In this document: positions 13,801 through 27,800 of the stretch, in pieces
Layout of the letters: every line of letters begins with the position of its first letter
Position numbering within the stretch: the first letter of the stretch is position 1
NCBI GenBank assembly: GCA_032622095.1
Contig: CP136063.1
Span: 213,671,982-213,735,981 of the forward strand
Direction of reading: 5' to 3'
DNA: 64,000 nt
Origin: Siphonodentalium dalli
Taxonomy: Eukaryota; Mollusca; Scaphopoda; Gadilida; Siphonodentaliidae
Made by a program: the position numbers and the translations under genes
The notes under the pieces: generated by a model
Told to the model about the DNA's origin: nothing
Seen by the model: the letters and a program-made list of their open reading frames with translations, nothing else
Database searches by the model: none

Positions 13801-15090
13801 CGATACGATCTGAGTACATGCACCACTAAGCATACCCGATGCGATCTGAGTATATGCATCACTTAGCATACCCGATGCGATCTGAGTATATGCATCACTA
13901 AGCATACCCGATGCGATCTGAGTATATGCATCACTAAGCATACCCGATGCGATCGGAGTATATGCATCACTAAGCATACCCGATACGATCTGAGTATATG
14001 CATCACTAAGCATACCCGACGCGATCTGAGTATATGCATCACTAAGCATACCCGACGCGATCTGAGTATATGCATCACTAAGCATACCCGATACGATCTG
14101 AGTATATGCACCACTAAGCATACCCGATGCGATCTGAGTATATGCATCACTAAGCATACCCGAATCGATCTGAGTATATGCATCACTAAGCATACCCGAT
14201 GCGATCTGAGTATATGCATCACTAAGCATACCCGATGCGATCTGAGTGTATGCATCACTAAGCATACCCGATACGATCTGAGTATATGCATCACTAAGCA
14301 TACCCGATGCGATCTGAGTATATGCATCACTAAGCATACCCGATGCGATCTGAGTATATGCATCACTAAGCATACCCGATGCGATCTGAGTATATGCATC
14401 ACTAAGCATACCCGATGCGATCTGAGTGTATGCATCACTAAGCATACCCGATACGATCTGAGTATATGCATCACTAAGCATACCCGATGCGATCTGAGTA
14501 TATGCATCACTAAGCATACCCGACGCGATCTGAGTATATGCATCACTAAGCATACCCGATGCGATCTGAGTATATGCATCACTAAGCATACCCGATGCGA
14601 TCTGAGTATATGCACCACTAAGCATACCCGACACGATCTGAGTATATGCATCACTAAGCATACCCGACGCGATCTGAGTATATGCATCACTAAGCATACC
14701 CGATGCGATCTGAGTATATGCATCACTAAGCATACCCGACGCGATCTGAGTATATGCATCACTAAGCATACCCGATACGATCTGAGTATATGCATCACTA
14801 AGCATACCCGACGCCATCTGAGTATATGCATCACTAAGCATACCCGACGCGATCTGAGTATATGCATCACTAAGCATACCCGATGCGATCTGAGTATATG
14901 CATCACTAAGCATACCCGATGCGATCTGAGTATATGCATCACTAAGCATACCCGATGCGATCTGAGTATATGCATCACTAAGCATACCCGATGCGATCTG
15001 AGTATATGCATCACTAAGCATACCCGATGCGATCTGAGTATATGCATCACTAAGCATACCCGATGCGATCTGAGTGTATGCATCACTAAG
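10810..15090. repeat. 4,284-bp (119-unit) higher-order block, copy A
   Basis: Private variants recur in block B at an exact 4,284-bp offset: CGGAG at 11,291, 12,227 and 13,955 (15,575, 16,511, 18,239); GAATCG at 11,497 and 14,161 (15,781, 18,445); CTTAG at 13,378 (17,662); ACTTAG at 13,861 (18,145); GACACG at 14,629 (18,913). Before ~10,800 and after ~15,050 the variants stop matching. Inside the block a 936-bp (26-unit) duplication is also visible (11,151 to 12,087; 11,291 to 12,227). Confidence 0.9.
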
Positions 15091-15093
15091 CAT

Positions 15094-18000
15094 ACCCGAT
15101 GCGATCTGAGTATATGCATCACTAAGCATACCCGACGCGATCTGAGTATATGCATCACTAAGCATACCCGACGCGATCTGAGTATATGCATCACTAAGCA
15201 TACCCGATGCGATCTGAGTATATGCATCACTAAGCATACCCGATACGATCTGAGTATATGCATCACTAAGCATACCCGACGCCATCTGAGTATATGCATC
15301 ACTAATCATACCCGATGCGATCTGAGTATATGCATCACTAAGCATACCCGATGCGATCTGAGTATATGCATCACTAAGCATACCCGACGCGATCTGAGTA
15401 TATGCATCACTAAGCATACCCGATACGATCTGAGTACATGCACCACTAAGCATACCCGATGCGATCTGAGTATATGCATCACTAAGCATACCCGATGCGA
15501 TCTGAGTATATGCATCACTAAGCATACCCGATGCGATCTGAGTATATGCATCACTAAGCATACCCGATGCGATCGGAGTATATGCATCACTAAGCATACC
15601 CGATACGATCTGAGTATATGCATCACTAAGCATACCCGACGCGATCTGAGTATATGCATCACTAAGCATACCCGACGCGATCTGAGTATATGCATCACTA
15701 AGCATACCCGATACGATCTGAGTATATGCACCACTAAGCATACCCGATGCGATCTGAGTATATGCATCACTAAGCATACCCGAATCGATCTGAGTATATG
15801 CATCACTAAGCATACCCGATGCGATCTGAGTATATGCATCACTAAGCATACCCGATGCGATCTGAGTGTATGCATCACTAAGCATACCCGATACGATCTG
15901 AGTATATGCATCACTAAGCATACCCGATGCGATCTGAGTATATGCATCACTAAGCATACCCGATGCGATCTGAGTATATGCATCACTAAGCATACCCGAT
16001 GCGATCTGAGTGTATGCATCACTAAGCATACCCGATGCGATCTGAGTATATGCATCACTAAGCATACCCGACGCGATCTGAGTATATGCATCACTAAGCA
16101 TACCCGACGCGATCTGAGTATATGCATCACTAAGCATACCCGATGCGATCTGAGTATATGCATCACTAAGCATACCCGATACGATCTGAGTATATGCATC
16201 ACTAAGCATACCCGACGCCATCTGAGTATATGCATCACTAAGCATACCCGATGCGATCTGAGTATATGCATCACTAAGCATACCCGATGCGATCTGAGTA
16301 TATGCATCACTAAGCATACCCGACGCGATCTGAGTATATGCATCACTAAGCATACCCGATACGATCTGAGTACATGCACCACTAAGCATACCCGATGCGA
16401 TCTGAGTATATGCATCACTAAGCATACCCGATGCGATCTGAGTATATGCATCACTAAGCATACCCGATGCGATCTGAGTATATGCATCACTAAGCATACC
16501 CGATGCGATCGGAGTATATGCATCACTAAGCATACCCGATACGATCTGAGTATATGCATCACTAAGCATACCCGACGCGATCTGAGTATATGCATCACTA
16601 AGCATACCCGACGCGATCTGAGTATATGCATCACTAAGCATACCCGATACGATCTGAGTATATGCACCACTAAGCATACCCGATGCGATCTGAGTATATG
16701 CATCACTAAGCATACCCGAATCGATCTGAGTATATGCATCACTAAGCATACCCGATGCGATCTGAGTATATGCATCACTAAGCATACCCGATGCGATCTG
16801 AGTGTATGCATCACTAAGCATACCCGATACGATCTGAGTATATGCATCACTAAGCATACCCGATGCGATCTGAGTATATGCATCACTAAGCATACCCGAT
16901 GCGATCTGAGTATATGCATCACTAAGCATACCCGATGCGATCTGAGTATATGCATCACTAAGCATACCCGATGCGATCTGAGTGTATGCATCACTAAGCA
17001 TACCCGATACGATCTGAGTATATGCATCACTAAGCATACCCGATGCGATCTGAGTATATGCATCACTAAGCATACCCGACGCGATCTGAGTATATGCATC
17101 ACTAAGCATACCCGATGCGATCTGAGTATATGCATCACTAAGCATACCCGATGCGATCTGAGTATATGCACCACTAAGCATACCCGACGCGATCTGAGTA
17201 TATGCATCACTAAGCATACCCGACGCGATCTGAGTATATGCATCACTAAGCATACCCGATGCGATCTGAGTATATGCATCACTAAGCATACCCGACGCGA
17301 TCTGAGTATATGCATCACTAAGCATACCCGATACGATCTGAGTATATGCATCACTAAGCATACCCGACGCCATCTGAGTATATGCATCACTAAGCATACC
17401 CGACGCGATCTGAGTATATGCATCACTAAGCATACCCGATGCGATCTGAGTATATGCATCACTAAGCATACCCGATGCGATCTGAGTATATGCATCACTA
17501 AGCATACCCGATGCGATCTGAGTATATGCATCACTAAGCATACCCGATGCGATCTGAGTATATGCATCACTAAGCATACCCGATGCGATCTGAGTATATG
17601 CATCACTAAGCATACCCGACGCGATCTGAGTATATGCATCACTAAGCATACCCGATGCGATCTTAGTATATGCATCACTAAGCATACCCGACGCGATCTG
17701 AGTATATGCATCACTAAGCATACCCGATGCGATCTGAGTATATGCATCACTAAGCATACCCGATGCGATCTGAGTATATGCACCACTAAGCATACCCGAT
17801 GCGATCTGAGTATATGCAACACTAAGCATACCCGATGCGATCTGAGTATATGTATCACTAAGCATACCCGATGCGATCTGAGTATATGCAACACTAAGCA
17901 TACCCGATGCGATCTGAGTATATGCAACACTAAGCATACCCGATGCGATCTGAGTATATGCATCACTAAGCATACCCGACGCGATCTGAGTATATGCATC

Positions 18001-19340
18001 ACTAAGCATACCCGATGCGATCTGAGTATATGCATCACTAAGCATACCCGACGCGATCTGAGTATATGCATCACTAAGCATACCCGATACGATCTGAGTA
18101 CATGCACCACTAAGCATACCCGATGCGATCTGAGTATATGCATCACTTAGCATACCCGATGCGATCTGAGTATATGCATCACTAAGCATACCCGATGCGA
18201 TCTGAGTATATGCATCACTAAGCATACCCGATGCGATCGGAGTATATGCATCACTAAGCATACCCGATACGATCTGAGTATATGCATCACTAAGCATACC
18301 CGACGCGATCTGAGTATATGCATCACTAAGCATACCCGACGCGATCTGAGTATATGCATCACTAAGCATACCCGATACGATCTGAGTATATGCACCACTA
18401 AGCATACCCGATGCGATCTGAGTATATGCATCACTAAGCATACCCGAATCGATCTGAGTATATGCATCACTAAGCATACCCGATGCGATCTGAGTATATG
18501 CATCACTAAGCATACCCGATGCGATCTGAGTGTATGCATCACTAAGCATACCCGATACGATCTGAGTATATGCATCACTAAGCATACCCGATGCGATCTG
18601 AGTATATGCATCACTAAGCATACCCGATGCGATCTGAGTATATGCATCACTAAGCATACCCGATGCGATCTGAGTATATGCATCACTAAGCATACCCGAT
18701 GCGATCTGAGTGTATGCATCACTAAGCATACCCGATACGATCTGAGTATATGCATCACTAAGCATACCCGATGCGATCTGAGTATATGCATCACTAAGCA
18801 TACCCGACGCGATCTGAGTATATGCATCACTAAGCATACCCGATGCGATCTGAGTATATGCATCACTAAGCATACCCGATGCGATCTGAGTATATGCACC
18901 ACTAAGCATACCCGACACGATCTGAGTATATGCATCACTAAGCATACCCGACGCGATCTGAGTATATGCATCACTAAGCATACCCGATGCGATCTGAGTA
19001 TATGCATCACTAAGCATACCCGACGCGATCTGAGTATATGCATCACTAAGCATACCCGATACGATCTGAGTATATGCATCACTAAGCATACCCGACGCCA
19101 TCTGAGTATATGCATCACTAAGCATACCCGACGCGATCTGAGTATATGCATCACTAAGCATACCCGATGCGATCTGAGTATATGCATCACTAAGCATACC
19201 CGATGCGATCTGAGTATATGCATCACTAAGCATACCCGATGCGATCTGAGTATATGCATCACTAAGCATACCCGATGCGATCTGAGTATATGCATCACTA
19301 AGCATACCCGATGCGATCTGAGTATATGCATCACTAAGCA
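15094..19340. repeat. 4,284-bp (119-unit) higher-order block, copy B
   Basis: Tandem copy of the block ending near 15,090, in the same orientation and abutting it. I saw few differences, for example ACTAAT at 15,301 against ACTAAG at 11,017, so the event is recent. The block's tail is further re-duplicated downstream with a 1,404-bp (39-unit) step: GACACG at 18,913 and 20,317, and the CACC variant at 19,509 and 20,913. Confidence 0.9.
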
Positions 19341-21459
19341 TACCCGACGCGATCTGAGTATATGCATCACTAAGCATACCCGATGCGATCTGAGTATATG
19401 CATCACTAAGCATACCCGACGCGATCTGAGTATATGCATCACTAAGCATACCCGATGCGATCTGAGTATATGCATCACTAAGCATACCCGATGCGATCTG
19501 AGTATATGCACCACTAAGCATACCCGATGCGATCTGAGTATATGCAACACTAAGCATACCCGATGCGATCTGAGTATATGCATCACTAAGCATACCCGAT
19601 GCGATCTGAGTATATGCAACACTAAGCATACCCGATGCGATCTGAGTATATGCATCACTAAGCATACCCGATGCGATCTGAGTATATGCATCACTAAGCA
19701 TACCCGACGCGATCTGAGTATATGCATCACTAAGCATACCCGATGCGATCTGAGTATATGCATCACTAAGCATACCCGATGCGATCTGAGTATATGCATC
19801 ACTAAGCATACCCGATGCGATCTGAGTATATGCATCACTAAGCATACCCGACGCGATCTGAGTATATGCATCACTAAGCATACCCGATGCGATCTGAGTA
19901 TATGCATCACTAAGCATACCCGATGCGATCTGAGTATATGCATCACTAAGCATACCCGATGCGATCTGAGTATATGCATCACTAAGCATACCCGATGCGA
20001 TCTGAGTATATGCATCACTAAGCATACCCGACGCGATCTGAGTATATGCATCACTAAGCATACCCGATGCGATCTGAGTGTATGCATCACTAAGCATACC
20101 CGATGCGATCTGAGTATATGCATCACTAAGCATACCCGACGCGATCTGAGTATATGCATCACTAAGCATACCCGACGCGATCTGAGTATATGCATCACTA
20201 AGCATACCCGATGCGATCTGAGTATATGCATCACTAAGCATACCCGATACGATCTGAGTATATGCATCACTAAGCATACCCGATGCGATCTGAGTATATG
20301 CACCACTAAGCATACCCGACACGATCTGAGTATATGCATCACTAAGCATACCCGACGCGATCTGAGTATATGCATCACTAAGCATACCCGATGCGATCTG
20401 AGTATATGCATCACTAAGCATACCCGACGCGATCTGAGTATATGCATCACTAAGCATACCCGATACGATCTGAGTATATGCATCACTAAGCATACCCGAC
20501 GCCATCTGAGTATATGCATCACTAAGCATACCCGACGCGATCTGAGTATATGCATCACTAAGCATACCCGATGCGATCTGAGTATATGCATCACTAAGCA
20601 TACCCGATGCGATCTGAGTATATGCATCACTAAGCATACCCGATGCGATCTGAGTATATGCATCACTAAGCATACCCGATGCGATCTGAGTATATGCATC
20701 ACTAAGCATACCCGATGCGATCTGAGTATATGCATCACTAAGCATACCCGACGCGATCTGAGTATATGCATCACTAAGCATACCCGATGCGATCTGAGTA
20801 TATGCATCACTAAGCATACCCGACGCGATCTGAGTATATGCATCACTAAGCATACCCGATGCGATCTGAGTATATGCATCACTAAGCATACCCGATGCGA
20901 TCTGAGTATATGCACCACTAAGCATACCCGATGCGATCTGAGTATATGCAACACTAAGCATACCCGATGCGATCTGAGTATATGCATCACTAAGCATACC
21001 CGATGCGATCTGAGTATATGCAACACTAAGCATACCCGATGCGATCTGAGTATATGCATCACTAAGCATACCCGATGCGATCTGAGTATATGCATCACTA
21101 AGCATACCCGACGCGATCTGAGTATATGCATCACTAAGCATACCCGATGCGATCTGAGTATATGCATCACTAAGCATACCCGATGCGATCTGAGTATATG
21201 CATCACTAAGCATACCCGATGCGATCTGAGTATATGCATCACTAAGCATACCCGACGCGATCTGAGTATATGCATCACTAAGCATACCCGATGCGATCTG
21301 AGTATATGCATCACTAAGCATACCCGATGCGATCTGAGTATATGCATCACTAAGCATACCCGATGCGATCTGAGTATATGCATCACTAAGCATACCCGAT
21401 GCGATCTGAGTATATGCATCACTAAGCATACCCGACGCGATCTGAGTATATGCATCACT

Positions 21460-24400
21460 AAGCATACCCGATGCGATCTGAGTGTATGCATCACTAAGCA
21501 TACCCGATGCGATCTGAGTATATGCATCACTAAGCATACCCGACGCGATCTGAGTATATGCATCACTAAGCATACCCGACGCGATCTGAGTATATGCATC
21601 ACTAAGCATACCCGATGCGATCTGAGTATATGCATCACTAAGCATACCCGATACGATCTGAGTATATGCATCACTAAGCATACCCGACGCCATCTGAGTA
21701 TATGCATCACTAAGCATACCCGATGCGATCTGAGTATATGCATCACTAAGCATACCGATGCGATCTGAGTATATGCATCACTAAGCATACCCGACGCGAT
21801 CTGAGTATATGCATCACTAAGCATACCCGATACGATCTGAGTACATGCATCACTAAGCATACCCGATGCGATCTGAGTATATGCATCACTAAGCATACCC
21901 GATGCGATCTGAGTATATGCATCACTAAGCATACCCGATGCGATCTGAGTATATGCATCACTAAGCATACCCGATGCGATCTGAGTATATGCATCACTAA
22001 GCATACCCGATACGATCTGAGTATATGCATCACTAAGCATACCCGACGCGATCTGAGTATATGCATCACTAAGCATACCCGATGCGATCTGAGTGTATGC
22101 ATCACTAAGCATACCCGATGCGATCTGAGTATATGCATCACTAAGCATACCCGACGCGATCTGAGTATATGCATCACTAAGCATACCCGACGCGATCTGA
22201 GTATATGCATCACTAAGCATACCCGATGCGATCTGAGTATATGCATCACTAAGCATACCCGATACGATCTGAGTATATGCATCACTAAGCATACCCGACG
22301 CCATCTGAGTATATGCATCACTAAGCATACCCGATGCGATCTGAGTATATGCATCACTAAGCATACCCGATGCGATCTGAGTATATGCATCACTAAGCAT
22401 ACCCGACGCGATCTGAGTATATGCATCACTAAGCATACCCGATACGATCTGAGTACATGCATCACTAAGCATACCCGATGCGATCTGAGTATATGCATCA
22501 CTAAGCATACCCGATGCGATCTGAGTATATGCATCACTAAGCATACCCAATGCGATCTGAGTATATGCATCACTAAGCATACCCGATGCGATCTGAGTAT
22601 ATGCATTACTAAGCATACCCGATGCGATCTGAGTATATGCATCACTAAGCATACCCGATGCGATCTGAGTATATGCATCACTAAGCATACCCGATGCGAT
22701 CTGAGTATATGCATCACTAAGCATACCCGATGCGATCTGAGTATATGCATCACTAAGCATACCCGATGCGATCTGAGTATATGCATCACTAAGCATACCC
22801 GATGCGATCTGAGTATATGCATCACTAAGCATACCCGATGCGATCTGAGTATATGCATCACTAAGCATACCCGACGCGATCTGAGTATATGCACCACTAA
22901 GCATACCCGATGCGATCTGAGTATATGCAACACTAAGCATACCCGATGCGATCTGAGTATATGCATCACTAAGCATACCCGATGCGATCTGAGTATATGC
23001 AACACTAAGCATACCCGATGCGATCTGAGTATATGCATCACTAAGCATACCCGATGCGATCTGAGTATATGCATCACTAAGCATACCCGACGCGATCTGA
23101 GTATATGCATCACTAAGCATACCCGATGCGATCTGAGTATATGCATCACTAAGCATACCCGATGCGATCTGAGTATATGCATCACTAAGCATACCCGATG
23201 CGATCTGAGTATATGCATCACTAAGCATACCCGACGCGATCTGAGTATATGCATCACTAAGCATACCCGATGCGATCTGAGTATATGCATCACTAAGCAT
23301 ACCCGATGCGATCTGAGTATATGCATCACTAAGCATACCCGATGCGATCTGAGTATATGCATCACTAAGCATACCCGATGCGATCTGAGTATATGCATCA
23401 CTAAGCATACCCGACGCGATCTGAGTATATGCATCACTAAGCATACCCGATGCGATCTGAGTGTATGCATCACTAAGCATACCCGATGCGATCTGAGTAT
23501 ATGCATCACTAAGCATACCCGACGCGATCTGAGTATATGCATCACTAAGCATACCCGACGCGATCTGAGTATATGCATCACTAAGCATACCCGATGCGAT
23601 CTGAGTATATGCATCACTAAGCATACCCGATACGATCTGAGTATATGCATCACTAAGCATACCCGACGCCATCTGAGTATATGCATCACTAAGCATACCC
23701 GATGCGATCTGAGTATATGCATCACTAAGCATACCCGATGCGATCTGAGTATATGCATCACTAAGCATACCCGACGCGATCTGAGTATATGCATCACTAA
23801 GCATACCCGATACGATCTGAGTACATGCATCACTAAGCATACCCGATGCGATCTGAGTATATGCATCACTAAGCATACCCGATGCGATCTGAGTATATGC
23901 ATCACTAAGCATACCCGATGCGATCTGAGTATATGCATCACTAAGCATACCCGATGCGATCTGAGTATATGCATCACTAAGCATACCCGATACGATCTGA
24001 GTATATGCATCACTAAGCATACCCGACGCGATCTGAGTATATGCATCACTAAGCATACCCGATGCGATCTGAGTGTATGCATCACTAAGCATACCCGATG
24101 CGATCTGAGTATATGCATCACTAAGCATACCCGACGCGATCTGAGTATATGTATCACTAAGCATACCCGACGCGATCTGAGTATATGCATCACTAAGCAT
24201 ACCCGATGCGATCTGAGTATATGCATCACTAAGCATACCCGATACGATCTGAGTATATGCATCACTAAGCATACCCGACGCCATCTGAGTATATGCATCA
24301 CTAAGCATACCCGATGCGATCTGAGTATATGCATCACTAAGCATACCCGATGCGATCTGAGTATATGCATCACTAAGCATACCCGACGCGATCTGAGTAT

Positions 24401-24850
24401 ATGCATCACTAAGCATACCCGATACGATCTGAGTACATGCATCACTAAGCATACCCGATGCGATCTGAGTATATGCATCACTAAGCATACCCGATGCGAT
24501 CTGAGTATATGCATCACTAAGCATACCCAATGCGATCTGAGTATATGCATCACTAAGCATACCCGATGCGATCTGAGTATATGCATCACTAAGCATACCC
24601 GATGCGATCTGAGTATATGCATCACTAAGCATACCCGATGCGATCTGAGTATATGCATCACTAAGCATACCCGATGCGATCTGAGTATATGCATCACTAA
24701 GCATACCCGATGCGATCTGAGTATATGCATCACTAAGCATACCCGATGCGATCTGAGTATATGCATCACTAAGCATACCCGATGCGATCTGAGTATATGC
24801 ATCACTAAGCATACCCGATGCGATCTGAGTATATGCATCACTAAGCATAC
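21460..24850. repeat. 1,980-bp (55-unit) higher-order duplication
   Basis: The GTGTATGC variant at 22,091 and 24,071, and the CCCAATGCG variant at 22,548 and 24,528, are separated by exactly 1,980 bp. The upstream GTGTATGC pair at 21,481 and 23,460 is separated by 1,979, matching a single-base deletion near 21,757. Boundaries are approximate. Confidence 0.8.
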
Positions 24851-27800
24851 CCGACGCGATCTGAGTATATGCATCACTAAGCATACCCGACGCGATCTGA
24901 GTATATGCATCACTAAGCATACCCGACGCGATCTGAGTATATGCATCACTAAGCATACCCGATGCGATCTGAGTATATGCATCACTAAGCATACCCGATG
25001 CGATATGAGTATATGCATCACTAAGCATACCCGACGCGATCTGAGTATATGCATCACTAAGCATACCCGATACGATCTGAGTATATGCATCACTAAGCAT
25101 ACCCGATACGATCTGAGTATATGCATCACTAAGCATACCCGATGCGATCTGATTATATGCACCACTAAGCATACCCGATGCCATCTGAGTATATGCATCA
25201 CTAAGCATACCCGATGCGATCTGAGTATATGCATCACTAAGCATACCCGATGCGATCTGAGTATATGCATCACTAAGCATACCCGACGCGATCTGAGTAT
25301 ATGCATCACTAAGCATACCCGATGCGATCTGAGTATATGCATCACTAAGCATACCCGACGCGATCTGAGTATATGCATCACTAAGCATACCCGACGCGAT
25401 CTGAGTATATGCATCACTAAGCATACCCGATACGATCTGAGTATATGCATCACTAAGCATACCCGATGCGATCTGAGTATATGCATCACTAAGCATACCC
25501 GACGCCATCTGAGTATATGCATCACTAAGCATACCCGACGCGATCTGAGTATATGCATCACTAAGCATACCCGATGCGATCTGAGTATATGCATCACTAA
25601 GCATACCCGATGCGATCTGAGTATATGCATCACTAAGCATACCCGATGCGATCTGAGTATATGCATCACTAAGCATACCCGATGCGATCTGAGTATATGC
25701 ATCACTAAGCATACCCGATGCGATCTGAGTATATGCATCACTAAGCATACCCGATACGATCTGAGTATATGCATCACTAAGCATACCCGAAGCCATCTGA
25801 GTATATGCATCACTAAGCATACCCGATGCGATCTGAGTATATGCATCACTAAGCATACCCGATGCGATCTGAGTATATGCATCACTAAGCATACCCGATG
25901 CGATCTGAGTATATGCATCACTAAGCATACCCGACGCCATCTGAGTATATGCATCACTAAGCATAACCGATGCGATCTGAGTATATGCATCACTAAGCAT
26001 ACCCGATACGATCTGAGTATATGCATCACTAAGCATACCCGATGCGATCTGAGTATATGCATCACTAAGCATACCCAACGCGATCTGAGTATATGCATCA
26101 CTAAGCATACCCGATGCGATCTGAGTGTATGCATCACTAAGCATACCCGATGCGATCTGATTATATGCATCACTAAGCATACCCGACGCCATCTGAGTAT
26201 ATGCATCACTAAGAATACCCGATGCGATCTGAGTATATGCATCACTAAGCATACCCGACGCCATCTGAGTATATGCATCACTAAGCATACCCGATGCGAT
26301 CTGAGTATATGCATCACTAAGCATACCCGATGCGATCTGAGTATATGCATCACTAAGCATACCCGATGCGATCTGAGTATATGCATCACTAAGCATACCC
26401 GACGCGATCTGAGTATATGCATCACTAAGCATACCCGATGCGATCTGAGTATATGCATCACTAAGCATACCCGATGCGATCTGAGTATATGCATCACTAA
26501 GCAGACCCGATGCGATCTGAGTATATGTATCACTAAGCAGACCCGATGCGATCTGAGTATATGTATCACTAAGCATACCCGACGCGATCTGAGTATATGC
26601 ATCACTAAGCATACCCGATGCGATCTGAGTATATGCATCACTAAGCATACCCGATGCGATCTGAGTATATGCATCAATAAGCATACCCGACGCGATCTGA
26701 GTATATGCATCACTAAGCATACCCGACGCGATCTGAGTATATGCATCACTAAGCATACCCGATGCGATCTGAGTATATGCATCACTAAGCATACCCGATG
26801 CGATCTGAGTATATGCATCACTAAGCATACCCGACGCGATCTGAGTATATTCATCACTAAGCATACCCGACGCGATCTGAGTATATGCATCACTAAGCAT
26901 ACCCGATGCGATCTGAGTATATGCATCACTAAGCATACCCGATGCGATCTGAGTATATGCATCACTAAGCATACCCGATGCGATCTGAGTATATGCATCA
27001 CTAAGCATACCCGATGCGATCTGAGTATATGCATCACTAAGCATACCCGATGCGATCTGAGTATATGCTTCACTAAGCATACCCGATACGATCTGAGTAT
27101 ATGCATCACTAAGCATACCCGATGCGATCTGAGTATATGCATCACTAAGCATACCCGATGCGATCTGAGTATATGCATCACTAAGCATACCCGACGCGAT
27201 CTGAGTATATGCATCACTAAGCATACCCGACGCGATCTGAGTATATGCATCACTAAGCATACCCGATGCGATCTGAGTATATGCATCACTAAGCATACCC
27301 GATGCGATCTGAGTATATGCATCACTAAGCATACCCGACGCGATCTGAGTATATGCATCACTAAGCATACCCGATGCGATCTGAGTATATGCATCACTAA
27401 GCATACCCGATGCGATCTGAGTATATGCATCACTAAGCATACCCGATGCGATCTGAGTATATGCATCACTAAGCATACCCGACGCCATCTGAGTATATGC
27501 ATCACTAAGCATACCCGATGCGATCTGAGTATATGCATCACTAAGGATACCCGAAGCGATCTGAGTATATGCATCACTAAGCATACCCGACGCGATCTGA
27601 GTATATGCATCACTAAGCATACCCGACGCGATCTGAGTATATGCATCACTAAGCATACCCGACGCGATCTGAGTATATGCATCACTAAGCATACCCGATG
27701 CGATCTGAGTATATGCATCACTAAGCATACCCGACGCGATCTGAGTATATGCATCACTAAGCATACCCGACGCGATCTGAGTATATGCATCACTAAGCAT

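Noticed and set aside
7732-21753. Giant protein of 4,673 residues (and other multi-kilobase frames)
   Set aside because: A mechanical result of a 12-codon unit without stops. It is open on both strands, has no regulatory or splice context, and its variants are not constrained.
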